DNA of 64,000 nucleotides from Bos javanicus (Eukaryota > Chordata > Mammalia > Artiodactyla > Bovidae): positions 50,466,698 to 50,530,697 of the forward strand of contig NC_083883.1 in assembly GCF_032452875.1 (NCBI RefSeq). The letters run 5' to 3'. Below the pieces are notes generated by a model, which saw only the letters and a list, made by a program, of their open reading frames with translations, was not told the DNA's origin and searched no databases. Below, piece after piece: positions 32,185 to 42,589 of this stretch. Position 1 is the stretch's first letter; each line of letters opens with the position of its first letter. Both the position numbers and the translations under genes were made by a program.

Positions 32185-32580
32185 AAGGGTTCATCACCAT
32201 CGCTGTCATCACTATCAGCATCTCCGTCACCACCCCTTCCTCCCCTCCATCATTCCCATCACCGTGGTTACCATCAGCACCATCCTCATTATTCATCACC
32301 ATCATCATCACCACTGTCACCTTCCCCATCCTCAGCATCCGTACCATCATCTTCATCATCATCTCCATGGTCATGGCCACCATCAGCACCAGCCTCACCG
32401 TTCATCGCCATCATCGTCACTGACACAGTCCTCGCCATCCTCACACTCATCGCCATCACCATCATCCTTACCATCGTCACCATCACCGCCGTCCTCCTCT
32501 CCATCATTTCCATCACCATGGTTACCATTCCCACCATTCTCATCACCATCATCCTCATTATCATCACTGTCTCCTTGGTC
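32185..32580. repeat. TCA/CCATCA-type trinucleotide-rich tract
   Basis: About 390 bp of degenerate (TCA)n on the plus strand, with ATCACCATCATCATCACC-like runs and TCCTCA, TCCCCA variants. It is nearly free of stops in all plus frames, which creates long Ser/His/Ile-rich artefact frames (up to 187 residues) and Met-rich ones on the other strand. Bounded by two MIR remnants. Confidence 0.93.
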
Positions 32581-32592
32581 TCCCTCTGGGCC

Positions 32593-32722
32593 CTAAGCAT
32601 GTGCCGGGTACTATTTTAAGTGTGCTTTGCACAGAGTAACTCATGTTATCACTAACCACGATGCTGTGGCAGGAACTCTTAGTATCTCTAGTTTAAAGGT
32701 GAGGAAACCAAGGTCCTAAGAC
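32593..32722 (-). mobile_element. MIR SINE remnant, antisense
   Basis: GCATGTGCCGGGTACTATTT, AGAGTAACTCATGTTATCAC and AGGTGAGGAAACCAAGGTCC follow the reverse-complement MIR order. Confidence 0.82.
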
Positions 32723-32950
32723 TATAGTAAAGTTCTCTGACAGAGACATTTTCCTTCTGGGAAATTCTTTTCACCACCAAATCCTCCCAGCCCCCAGAAA
32801 GTGCTGTGGATGGCCCCTTGTGTGTGCTGAGGGGCAGCTCAGGGGAGGCTGAGTGGAGAAACAGCTGTGGAGTCAGGCTGAGCAAAGCCCCTCTGCCTCT
32901 GATGCTCTTTGTGGGTCCAGCTCAAAAAGCATAGGAATTAGGGCAGTCTA
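32723..32950. other. Unique noncoding DNA
   Basis: Nothing recognised. Confidence 0.4.
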
Positions 32951-33249
32951 GGAAGCACTCTTGGAGAAGACAATGGCACCCCACTCCAGCAATCTTGCCT
33001 GGAAAATCCCATGGACGGAGGAGCCTGGTGGGCTGCAGTCCATGGGGTTGCTAACAGCCAGACACGACCGAGCGACTTCACTTTCACTTTTCACTTTCAT
33101 GCACTGGAGAAGGAAATGGCAACCCACTCTAGTGTTCTTGCCTGAAGAATCCCAGGGACGGGCAAGCCTGGTGGGCTGCCGTCTCTGGGGTCGCACAGAG
33201 TCGGACACGACTGAAGTGACTTAGCAGCAGCAGCAGCAGGAAACACTCT
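32951..33249 (+). mobile_element. Bov-A2 SINE (dimer) with target-site duplication
   Basis: Two Bov-A monomers in tandem (about 32962-33090 and 33105-33220), each with GGAGAAG, TTCTTGCCTG/ATCTTGCCTG and GGTGGGCTGC words. They are joined by CTTCACTTTCACTTTTCAC and end in an (AGC)n tail at 33223-33239. GGAAGCACTCT at 32951 and GGAAACACTCT at 33239 form an 11-bp duplication with one mismatch. Confidence 0.93.
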
Positions 33250-34219
33250 GGTGGGCGGGCAGGGTACTTGCTCCAGCTACCACGGCAAAGGTTGTACCCT
33301 AACTCCCAAGTGTGAGGGTGCCAAGGGCAGCCAGGAGACACAAAGTTCCCCTCCTCCCATGCCATGGGGTCTCCCGAGGAGGTAAATGATGTGTTGTGTT
33401 GGGAAACCAGGGAACTAGAATGGGTTGGGGGGCTTGAGGAGTACTGCAGTGACATGCTGGGGCCAAAAGGTGATTATGGAAGAAAAATCACGGGTGTTTA
33501 ATAAGGAATGGGGGTGAGGGACACACGAGTAGCATCTTCTGTACTAACAGGCAGAAAGACAGGACATGGCATGTGACAACCAGTAAAACCAACCAGGGAG
33601 GTGGCGGGAGCCTGCCTGGCTGAGGGCCCCCAGCTGGTCCCTGGTCCTGGGGACACACGCCTCCCATCAGACCCTGAGGACTGTGGACGGCCTGGAGCGG
33701 AAGGTGGGCGGTCCTGCACAGTGCCTTGCTGGGCCCCCTCCCGCTGGCTTTTAGTGGAGCAAGTGTGCCGTGTACTGTCTGCAAGGCCTTGTGGGGGTGA
33801 GCTCACCTGTCCGAACCCCAGGAAGGTGAGAAGCTGTCTCACAGGGCGACCGTGGGGCCCCCACGCTCACCAGACATGACCAAAGTTTGTCACCTCCGCC
33901 AGGCTCAGGGACACAGCCATAAGCGCCCAGGTGTGGCCTCTGTCCCCCAAGGTCCTGACCCCAGTGTGGCCTGACTTTGCTCACAAGAGACACAGCCACT
34001 GCCCAGGGCACAGGCCTGTCCTCTTCGCCAGATGAGGACTTGGTATTAAGTTGCGTCCTGGGACTTGCCAGTCAGTGCCCACCTGGACCCTCCTCCTGGG
34101 TGAACTTTTCGAGATACAAACCTTCCCCGGGGCCCATCCTGCCTCCCAGAAGCCGCACGTGGGCAGACACGGGACGAAGATGCCCATCAGCCCCCTACGT
34201 GCCCACTGGTCCAGACCTT
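33250..34219. other. Unique noncoding DNA, GC-rich after about 33590
   Basis: No exon or repeat recognised. Frames on both strands are chance. Confidence 0.45.
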
Positions 34220-35000
34220 TCCAAGGGCTAATTTGATGTTTTTCTCCACCTTGCCAGTTCCCTTTTATTGTGCCTCTGCATTTCTTGTCCAAAACAGAAA
34301 TACAAAAGGAGGAAATCTATTCAAAATTCCTCCTCCTCGTTTTATTTTTGTAGCTCTCCAGGGTGCCCACGCTTCAGATTCCCTTCCGATAATTATCTGC
34401 CCTTTCGGGGCCTTGCTAACCCAGAGCCTGGTGTTCGAGCGGCAAGAAGCAAGTGCCGGCCTGGCCATGGCACATGGACATCCTCAGTGACTCTGAGACC
34501 CATGAGCTCGGCCGGTTCCCTTGGTACCTGGTCCGAGTCTGGAGAGGTGGACTTTCATTATTGCTTTTTGTCTTTGAATATCTCTCCTTATGCTCAGCTA
34601 ATCCGTGATGAACAGCATGTCAGACTCTTTTATGCGATAATTTTCCATCCCTGCAATGCACACATTTCTGTGGCTCGTACTCTGAATCTTGGCCATTGCT
34701 CAGAGACAACAGAGGCGAGGTTCCAACACACAATAATAAGTCCTGCCTTTTATGACTTAATGTATCAACATTGTACTGGAGAAACATCTTGTTAACTGGG
34801 TGAGAAGAGACCGTTTGCCAGCACAGCCCTGGCTGACGGGAGTTGTGTCGGCTGGAATGATGGGTCCCATCAGCAGATGGAGAGCTGGGGCTGAAGGTGA
34901 GACTGTTCAAAGGAGATGTTATTAAGTGAGAAAATGATGCCCTCATGCCAAATCTGGTAGATTAAGATTCCCATTCCTTCAGGTGCAAATCAATTTGTTA
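34220..35000. promoter_or_regulatory. Candidate conserved noncoding cluster (two blocks)
   Basis: Two repeat-free AT-rich blocks at 34220-34420 and 34550-35000. The first has GCTAATTTGATGTTTTTCTC, TTTTATTGTGCCTCTGC and CCGATAATTATCTGCC. The second has TCATTATTGCTTTTTGTC, TATGCGATAATTTTCC, CACAATAATAAGTCCTGCC and TATGACTTAATGTATCAACA. Homeodomain and SOX-like words recur and no frame is coding-like. The call is based on texture and motif content only. Confidence 0.47.
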
Positions 35001-35080
35001 TCTTCACAATTTCTCCCCATCTATGCCAGGGGACGCTAAGGAGGAATGGCTCAGAATAACAACTCTTTAGCATCACCAAG

Positions 35081-35302
35081 GGCTTCCCAGGTAGCTTGGT
35101 GATAAAGAATCTGCCTGCCAATGCAGGAGACACCAGAGATGCGAGTTTGATCCCTGGGTTGGAAAGATCTCCTGTAGAAGGGAATGGCAACCTACTCTAG
35201 TATTCTTGCCTGGAAAATCCTATGGACAGAGGAGCCTTGTGGGCTACAGTCCATGGGGTCACAAAGAGTTGGACATAACTTAGCGACTGAGCACACAGAA
35301 GC
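35081..35302 (+). mobile_element. Bov-tA SINE
   Basis: Full-length sense element from GGGCTTCCCAGGTAGCTTGG through AGAATCTGCCTGCCAATGCA and TTCTTGCCTGGAAAATCCTA to GGTCACAAAGAGTTGGACAT. Diverged, with an internal CACCAGAGATG variation before the B box. Confidence 0.95.
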
Positions 35303-35611
35303 ACCAGCCTATGAGGATAAGGACAAGCCTATGTGACAAGATGGGGCATTTTTGCCAGAAATGCACAGCCCAAACAGCACAAGAGGCTTATGGAAGCTTG
35401 TCTGCCACAAGAGGAGTTTCTGACCTGGAGCATTGCAACAGGGCCTCCCTGGGGAACCAGGGACAAAGGACAAAAGCTGTGGAAGCCCCTCTGCACGGGT
35501 GACAGGTCTCAGAACCTGAGCCGTGGGGTGGAGATCTGCTAGAACACAGTCTGCTGTCTCCAGCACCGGGGACAGCGTCCTGCTCACAGTAGGTGCTTGG
35601 AAACCATCTGT
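35303..35611. other. Unique noncoding DNA between two SINEs
   Basis: About 310 bp without recognisable content, flanked by same-orientation Bov-tA copies. Confidence 0.45.
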
Positions 35612-35810
35612 TGAACCGGTAGCTGTGTGGTAAAGAACCCGCCTGCCAGTGCAGGAGACAAGGTTCAATCCCTGCGTTGGGAAGATCCCCTGAAGAAGGA
35701 AATGGCAACCCATTCCAGTATTCTTGCCTGGGAAATCCCACAGAGAGAGGAGCCTGGAGGGCTATAGTCCATGGGGTTGCAAAGAGTTCGATACAATTTA
35801 TTGACTAAAA
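35612..35810 (+). mobile_element. Bov-tA SINE
   Basis: GGTAGCTGTGTGGTAAAGAA, CCGCCTGCCAGTGCAGGAGA, TTCCAGTATTCTTGCCTGGG and GGGTTGCAAAGAGTTCGATA mark a sense element with a slightly shortened head. Confidence 0.93.
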
Positions 35811-36379
35811 CACCACCACCACAACCATTTGTTGAAGGCATGAGTGAGTGAATGAGTGAATGAATGAAGGGTGTTTTGAGATGATGCAGAAGTGGATAAA
35901 GCACTAGTGATTCCCTAAACGAATCAACCAGGGTAAGCGAGGTTATGCCCCCTAAACAAACAGCCTCTGAGATGCAGAAGCCTGACCAATGCTGCATTCC
36001 TGCTGCTCGCCTGGCACAACACACAGGGCAGCTCTGCTCAATCATCTAGCTATCCAGAACCTTCTGGGTTCATTGTCTGAGGGCAGAGACTGCTGCAGGG
36101 TATCATGCTGGCCACTGGTTTCTGAGCTAGAAGTCACCTGCATCTCTCATTGCCACTGGCCAGATGGCTCAGCCTACTGCAGGGCAGGCAGAAGGCCCAG
36201 AACCTACCTCGGTTCTGGAAGGCACAGTCACACACATGGGTGAACAGCACTGATGGAGCCCACAGGAAGGCAGGGGGAACCCCGGACCACAAGGAGGTAA
36301 TAACCTAACTATCGGGACCGCTCCCTGTGAAATGACCACAGTCACCAAAGCATTAGGCCCTTTGCCACTTAGTGTTGTC
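35811..36379. other. Unique noncoding DNA with short (TGAA/TGAG)n tract
   Basis: A 35840-35868 tract of GAGTGAATGAGTGAATGAAT follows the SINE. The rest is unassigned. Confidence 0.4.
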
Positions 36380-37125
36380 ACAGACCAGGAATCATGTAAG
36401 CACTTTACTCAACATATTTAATAACAAAAATATCCCATACAGATACTATTTTTAAAAAATCATCCATTATATCACCACAAAGAGTGATGTTACTATTTTT
36501 GTATATTTCCTTCCAGCCTTTCCATATTATGTATGTCCTTATTTGTGAGTATATATTTTATATAAGATGTATGTGGTATAATACACCACTTTCTGAAAAT
36601 CCTTTTTTAAAAAAGTAATAGCCTTCATTTTTTTAGAGTTTTGGGTTTATGGGAAAACGAGTGGAATGTGCAGAATTTCCATGCACCCCCTGTCTCCTCC
36701 CTCATCTCCTCCCATCACCCGCCACTCGCTTCTCCTATTTTTATCATCTTGCATTAGTGTGGCCACTTAGCCAATATCGATACATCATCCGTTCAAGTCC
36801 CTGTTTGTCACTAGAGTTCACTGTTGCTGTTGTGCAGCTGCGGGTTTGGATAAATCCATGATAACATGGATCCACAAGTACGGTACCCAGAGCACCACTG
36901 CCCTGAAAACCCTCTGTGCTCCCATGTTCACCCCACTCTCCCACTAACCCACCAACCTTTCACTGTTTCCATAGTTTTGCCTTTTCCAGAATTTCATGGA
37001 GTTGGAATGGTACCGCATGTAGCCTTTTCACAGTGGCTTCTTTCACTTAATAATATGCATTTAGAGTTCCTCCATGTCCTTCTGTGGCTTAAGAGCAAAG
37101 CTCTCTTGTTAATGCTGGTATCCGA
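36380..37125 (-). mobile_element. Ancient L1-like LINE fragment, antisense
   Basis: GGTTTATGGGAAAACGAGTG, ATCAT..GTTCAAGTCCC, TAGTTTTGCCTTTTCCAGAA, TTTCATGGAGTTGGAATGG, ATGTAGCCTTTTCACAGTGG and CTTCTTTCACTTAATAATAT match a common old mammalian L1M-type 3' segment read in reverse. The AT-rich 36380-36630 portion is less certain. The subfamily cannot be assigned by eye. Confidence 0.62.
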
Positions 37126-38014
37126 GTGCCTCTTTCAGGGATGTGTTTATCCTGCCCACCTTCGTCAGCCTCACGACCCATCAGTCAACGTCAACCCAAC
37201 CAGTCAGAGGAAGCCTGACTGGTTCTTCAGTCTCCTTCCCAGATGCAGGCCTCTGGAATTCCTGCCAACAAAGTGAGCTGGGACATCTCCCACAACCAGC
37301 CCAGCATCGCTTTCCTCTGGCAACTTGCACCAAGCCTCCTTCTGAGGACCAGAGAGTCATCCTCAAGGGTTACGAGCCTCCAAGGGATCTATGGAAAGCG
37401 GGGGTGGGGGAGCTGCACCCATGAGACAGGCTGCACAAGAGCAGCAGGCTGGGCTTTGTTTTTTCTTCTGAGCTTTGCCACAGGCTCTGTTCTGTTTCCA
37501 CATACCTCGAGTAATTCTCCCTGCTTCAGCCTGAGCCTGGGCACTGGACCTGTGTCAGCCCCAGGGCCACCTCCTCCAGGAAGCCTGCTGCCATAAACGC
37601 ATTACTCTCCCACCCCTCTACTGTGACTACACCCCTCCAGTGGGAGGCAGAGAGCACGTTCCCATCATGTGTGGTTGGCCTCCACGGGTGTGAGCAGAAG
37701 CGGCTACAGACTCTGTCTGAGCCCGGACATGATGTTTATGCATGTCGCCTCCTTCTCTCCCACCATCATCACCAGAACAACACGCCCCGTGAAGCCCACT
37801 GGAAACTCCCACAAGGAGGAAACTGGACCCAACCATCAGCTTGGAACCAAACCCAGCCGAGCTCCGCCTAGGTCAGCCAACTTGCACACGAGTGAGGGTC
37901 ACCGAGTGCTGTGTTAAGGGTTTGGGGGGGTTGTTACACAAGGCCATTGTGCAATGAGCCAACTTCAATTACTCCAGCCCAACCCACTCTTGCCTTTCTC
38001 TGAGTTCATTCATA
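37126..38014. other. Unique noncoding DNA with possible L2 patch
   Basis: CCACCTCCTCCAGGAAGCCT at about 37567 is typical of L2 3' sequence, but the match is too short for a separate call. No gene. Confidence 0.4.
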
Positions 38015-38226
38015 TTTGGTGGTTTAATCACTAAGTTGAGTCCAACTCTTGAGACCCCATGGACTATAGCCCGCCAGGCTCCTCCTTGCCAGGGATCCTC
38101 CAGGCAAGAATACTGGAGTGGGTTGCCGTTTCCTTCTCCAGGGTATCTTCCCAAGCCAGGGATCAAACCCAGCTCTCCTGCATTTCAGGCAGATTCTTTA
38201 CCAACTAAGCTATGAGGGAAGCCCTT
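38015..38226 (-). mobile_element. Bov-tA SINE, antisense
   Basis: Runs from the BovB-like tail (AATCACTAAGTTGAGTCCAA) through GACCCCATGGACTATAGCCC and CAAGAATACTGGAGTGGGTT to the tRNA-derived head (CAGATTCTTTACCAACTAAG) and GAGGGAAGCCC. Confidence 0.95.
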
Positions 38227-38399
38227 CGCTTATATTTATCCAAACCCAATTCCTGAAGGTGTGTCTAGATGAGCTGTGTCTTCACATCTGGAGGGCGATA
38301 CCCAGTATAACATGAGACTCGGGGATACCTGCTTTGGGGTCATGTGGCTGACCCTGGGAAACCCCTGGCTTCCCCACTGAATCCTGTGGCCTCAGACAG
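38227..38399. other. Unique noncoding DNA
   Basis: Nothing recognised. The upstream part of a diverged MIR may begin around 38340. Confidence 0.35.
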
Positions 38400-38458
38400 C
38401 TGACATACTGTCTGCAGCTTAGTCTTCTGCACAGTGAAGTGGGAGCAATAGTACCTGG
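38400..38458 (+). mobile_element. Possible MIR 3' remnant
   Basis: GCTTAGTCTTCTGCACAGTG and AAGTGGGAGCAATAGTACCT resemble the sense MIR 3' part, diverged. Confidence 0.45.
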
Positions 38459-38769
38459 GGGGCTGGGCTAGAGGAGTGGGTGTGCGTAAAGAGCCGGCAG
38501 GCTGGCAACAGGGACCGCGGCAGCGGTCAGAACAGCGGCAGCGCCCAGGTCCCAGGGCTTGCGGTGGGAGGGGCAGCCTCGCTAGGGGCAAGCGAGGTTC
38601 CAGTTCCACTTTCCCTCTCACATGTCTGCTGTCCTTCTTCCCCAACACCCATCCCGAACCCCCAACACAGCATAAGGCAACGTGAGCCCAGAAGCTGCTG
38701 TGGGAGCGGGGCACAGCCTGTGGGCTCAGGACTAGGTGCTGACCAGCCCCACAGGACCCTCCCCCCGGG

Positions 38770-39015
38770 CACCCACCTGTCCCTCAGCCACCTGTGCCAC
38801 ACAAACCTGTGTCTCACACACACACCTGTGACACAACCCCACACCTGTGCCTCACCTGCGCCTGTGCTTCTCACATCTGAACTCACACACCTGTGCCACA
38901 CACACCTATGCCTCATACCTGTGCCTCATACACACACCTGTGACACAACCCCACACCTGTGCCTCACACACACCTGTGCCTCACACACACCTGAGCCTCA
39001 CACACCTGTGACACC
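38770..39015. repeat. CACCTGTG minisatellite with 112-bp higher-order repeat
   Basis: Basic CACACCTGTGCCTCACA-like units repeat many times. A 35-bp block starting at 38821 recurs exactly at 38933 (offset 112). Eleven CACCTG E-box words lie between 38774 and 39008. The 237-residue plus-strand frame crossing it is an artefact. Confidence 0.9.
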
Positions 39016-39124
39016 CATACGCAGGGAGCCAGCATCGCATCTCACAGAAGTCATGAGTGGTGGTGAACTGAGAGGTCGGTGGACCTGCCACATCCCCAGG
39101 CCTGTGGCAGCAGGCGGCTTCTCA

Positions 39125-39160
39125 GGGCGGTGGGGGGGTCGGGGGGTGGGGGGTAGGACA
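39125..39160. other. G-run, possible G-quadruplex
   Basis: G runs of 7, 6 and 6 at 39132-39153 with single- or two-base spacers (GGGGGGGTCGGGGGGTGGGG). Confidence 0.55.
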
Positions 39161-39724
39161 CAGCCTTCCCCAGAGTTACCACCTGCCAAGTGAGCCTCAG
39201 AGACCCCCACACGCCACCCCTGTGGGAGGACGAGGCCCTCCTCGCCTGGCTAAGTCCTGGGCCAAGAGAAGAAAGGGAAGCCTCTTCAGCCTGGGGGCCG
39301 CCCAGGGGCCTGCCTGGAACACGTGCCCACAGGCCCAGAGACCTTCACAGCGACACCATCAGAGGCACAAGAGGACCTCAGGAAACTGGCCCTCCCCGGA
39401 GGCCCGGGTGCTCTGCCCACAGCCCAGGGAGAAGTGACTCACAGCTCAAGGCAACCAGCCATGGGCGGGGCCCGGGGTTCACAGCACCCACCCGCCACCC
39501 TTTACCCTGGAGAGGGACAGGCCATCTTGACAGTCAGTGTGTGTAAAACCAGAAGTCAACCTTACACTCAGACCGATAACAAGTGCACTGATGAGCTGCC
39601 GGCGGGTCTGTGGAGCAAAGGTGAGGCTGGAGGCTTCCTGGTGCCGCGGGCAGAGGACACGCCCTGGAGCCAGCAACGGCCATGGGCACACATGTGTCTG
39701 CCTTCAAAGCAGAAGACGCTGAGC
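39161..39724. other. GC-rich unique DNA
   Basis: Nothing recognised. Confidence 0.4.
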
Positions 39725-39890
39725 AGGCCTTGCACTGATATATTTTTCTCTCCTAATAGCACGGCACGATTTAATTAACTCACCATTGCACCCACCTGAA
39801 CATGATGGAGTTATCGACACCACCATCTGGCTCGTATAAAGCCGGTAATGTGGACAGTAAATCCTCTTCATCGCCCGCTACCAGCAGAGC
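39725..39890. promoter_or_regulatory. Candidate conserved noncoding element
   Basis: GATATATTTTTCTCTCCTAA, CACGATTTAATTAACTCACC and GATGGAGTTATCGACACC lie in a compact repeat-free block with CpGs. TTTAATTAA is a strong homeodomain-type core. Confidence 0.4.
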
Positions 39891-40211
39891 CCACCCCTCC
39901 CAGCCACCTTTCCCCAGGCTGTCCGGCAGGGCCTCCAGGATACCCCAAGATGCCAGTGTGGTTCCCAGGGGAGCAAAGAGACCTCTGACCTGCTGCAGGT
40001 GGTGCTGTCACCATCTCAGAGGCAGGTGTCTGCTATGGGGCCCAGCCCCCTGGTGCCCCAGCTGGGGCCATCCAGGGCCGAATGGCCCCTTGTCCCATGC
40101 CAGCCACAATGGCCACAGGCCCCACTGTCCATTCAGCAGGCCTGGCTCTGCCCAGAGCTCTGCCCGTTCGCTATCTTCTCAATACCCAGGCTGCGCAGGG
40201 TGCTGGAGACT
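39891..40211. other. GC-rich unique DNA
   Basis: Nothing recognised. Confidence 0.4.
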
Positions 40212-40308
40212 GTGATTATCATCTCCCCGTTTACAGAGGAGGAAACAGAAATGCAGAAGTTCAAGGCCTAGGGTTATAGCATCCAGGGCAGAGCCAGGTT
40301 CGAGTGTG
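40212..40308 (-). mobile_element. MIR SINE remnant, antisense
   Basis: GTGATTATCATCTCCCCGTT, TACAGAGGAGGAAACAGAAA and GCAGAGCCAGGTTCGAGTG follow reverse-complement MIR order. Confidence 0.78.
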
Positions 40309-41484
40309 ACGGATCCAGCCCAGCCTTCCCAGGTCTCCAGTGAGAAGGAGAGGGGCCTTTGTCTACTTGGCGGGTAAAGCCCATTTTCAAGTTCTGAATT
40401 TGCCCTTTGAAATCAGTGACACTTTATCTGTCTTGCTTTGAGGTTTGAGCAGAGTGTCAGCAGGGTGAGGGAAGGGCCTGACCACAGAAAGGAATCCTCA
40501 TGTCACCAGCTCCCAAGGAGGGGCTTCTGCCTGCTGGGCTCTGGGCCACTCATGCCCACCTCCCTCCTCCAGGACCTCCATCCCAAGCTGCAGTCCAGAA
40601 GCCTTGCGGCAGGTTTGACAAGGGCTACTTCAGTAGAAGAGAGAAAATCGGGTTCCGTGCTTTCTCAGCAGCAAAAAAGAAGAAACACGAGCCTCTCATT
40701 CCTCCCCCGACCCCAGGCAAGGTCCTCAGGGTAGAGTGGGTCTGTCTGAACAACTTCCCCTCTCTCCGCCTGAGACCCTGCCCCCCAAGCCGAGGGCCAG
40801 TCCAGCTAAGATGAAGCATTCCTCAGAAACGCAGGTCTGCAGCAGGTAGTAAACTACTGTGAAGAAAATATAATACCTGCATCTCTTCCCAGCTTGACCT
40901 GATGGTTTAAGCTGCTTTCAGGTACCCATTGGGGGGAAGGGTAAGTAAAATCAGCCCAGCTGTTGGGGGGACAGAATACAAAAACTCACGTTTATAACAT
41001 CCTCACCCAGCCTAGACCAGCCTGTAACTCAGCCTCCACCTCCCTACTGCTGTTGGCCCATTAATCACCCTTATCTGCTCCGGGTGGGAAGGGGCCACAG
41101 CACCACCCGCCATTCCCTACCCCCCCCCCACCCCCCGCCAGAGGCCAAGTTCAGGTGCTGTGAGGTGGCCAGAGAGCAGAGTCCATCGGGGCCACTGAGG
41201 TGGAGGCTTTCAGGTTGTGGCCCCTCCCTCAGGCTAGATTTTCTGCCCTGCCCCGGGCACCAGAGTCATGCCTAAGGGCCTCTTCAGATAAGCCTCTACA
41301 GTGGTGAAAAAAAGAGGCCTCCAGGAGGGGCCAGGGGAGGGCCAAGAGCCAGACCTGGGGCTGGTCCCCAGCGGCTGAGGGTCCCCAAGGCCACCAGCCC
41401 GGAGCCGCCTTCGCGGGAAGGGGACCAGTGGGGGCGGGGCTTTCCGACTTTCTGCGTCTTGGCCCCATTACACCTCTCCACTCT
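40309..41484. other. Unique noncoding DNA
   Basis: No exon or repeat supported. A C-run (ACCCCCCCCCCACCCCCCGCC type) lies at about 41120-41142. Confidence 0.42.
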
Positions 41485-41940
41485 GCAGCCTTTGATTCAG
41501 CAAAATCAAGGATGCAAACTTCTTAGGAGTACTTAGTTTCCATGGCAACCGAAGCTGACCTCAACATTATTGTTCTCAAGAGGGGACTGACTTTACTATA
41601 TGTTCATTCACTGAATTAATGGACTCCCGGCCCTTTTATCAGCAGCCCCCCGACAAAGGAAAAGGAGGCCTGTCTCCGAAGGGCTTTCAGCCACTGTCCA
41701 GCCTTTGTCCGAGGCTTTGCTGGAACGAAGTGAGTCTATTCAACCCGAGATTATCAAAATCAACTCGGAGCTGTCTCCGTGGCAGCTAAACACACTTTGA
41801 TTTCATAAAGACATAACTGATCCCACATGCAAATTATTAATTGTGAGCCCAGGCCACTTAGGGCTTGGGACTTTGCTGGAATTTTTTTCAGGAAGAACTT
41901 GCATAAATAGCGATTGAATTCTAGCACCTGGGTGGCTCCT
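41485..41940. promoter_or_regulatory. Candidate enhancer with RFX X-box and POU octamer
   Basis: About 450 bp, repeat-free and AT-rich with CpGs. GTTTCCATGGCAAC at 41536-41549 is a near-palindromic RFX X-box (right half GGCAAC perfect, left half one mismatch). ATGCAAAT at 41827-41834 is a perfect octamer and runs directly into TATTAATTG. Other words are TTTGATTCAGCAAAATCAAG, CTGAATTAATGG, GATTATCAAAATCAACTCG and CACTTTGATTTCAT. Consensus identities are established; function here is inferred. Confidence 0.52.
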
Positions 41941-41950
41941 AGGTGTTGCG

Positions 41951-42000
41951 GCCTGGGGTCGGGGGTGGGGGGTAAGGGTGGGGGGATGGGGGGGCGTGGT
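41951..42000 (+). other. Potential G-quadruplex cluster
   Basis: Six plus-strand G runs (4, 5, 6, 3, 6 and 7 bases) fall between 41955 and 41994 with spacers of 1-3 bases. It abuts the candidate enhancer upstream. Confidence 0.7.
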
Positions 42001-42589
42001 AAAGAGGAAAAGAAAGGATTTCTAAAAGTAACCTTGCTGGCACAGGCAAAGGCTAACAGGGACAGTCTAGCTTGCTCTGGTCCCAGTAAGACCAGCTGAC
42101 CGGGACACATGCTCCCCAACCCCCTGTCCTGGAGACTCGGGGCTGACTGGTCTCCCCATCTCTTGTTCCAGTCACGATCCTTCCCTCCCCGCTTGCCTTC
42201 CTCGCCCTCTAGCCACCTGGAAAATACCTCAGTTTCCTCCAGGGGAAAAACAACGCAAAGGAAATAAACCACATAGAGGGTCACAGACCACAAAAACCTG
42301 GATAGTTGGTGTGCTGGACACAAACCCCCAAGGCACAGCCCGGTGGCAGCCTGGCTGAGACCTGGGATGTGCAGCCTTCTCAACTAATTGCTGCACAAGA
42401 CACTTGGCAGCTGCCTGTCCATCTCCACTCCCACCTGCCTGGTCTTCTGGCTCCTGGTCATCTTTATTAGTCCCCAGGTTCCCCGGGGAGGGGCCCAGGA
42501 GACCTCGGGATGCCCATTACCGGAGGCTTTTCACCTGGGCCAGGTTGTAGAAAACACACACATACTACAGCCCAGTGGGACAGGCCAAG
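42001..42589. other. Unique noncoding DNA
   Basis: The 207-residue minus-strand frame (41760-42383) overlaps the candidate enhancer and G-run and has no domain. Nothing else recognised. Confidence 0.42.

Noticed and set aside
32056..32619. Serine/isoleucine/histidine-rich frames up to 187 residues
   Set aside because: Produced by the degenerate TCA repeat. Ser-, His- and Met-rich versions occur in different frames of the same DNA.
38770..39015. Possible CRISPR-like array of regular repeats
   Set aside because: Units are contiguous and degenerate with no unique spacers, and the host is a mammal.
38480..39193. 237-residue plus-strand frame rich in Thr/His/Cys/Pro
   Set aside because: Driven by the CACCTGTG minisatellite.
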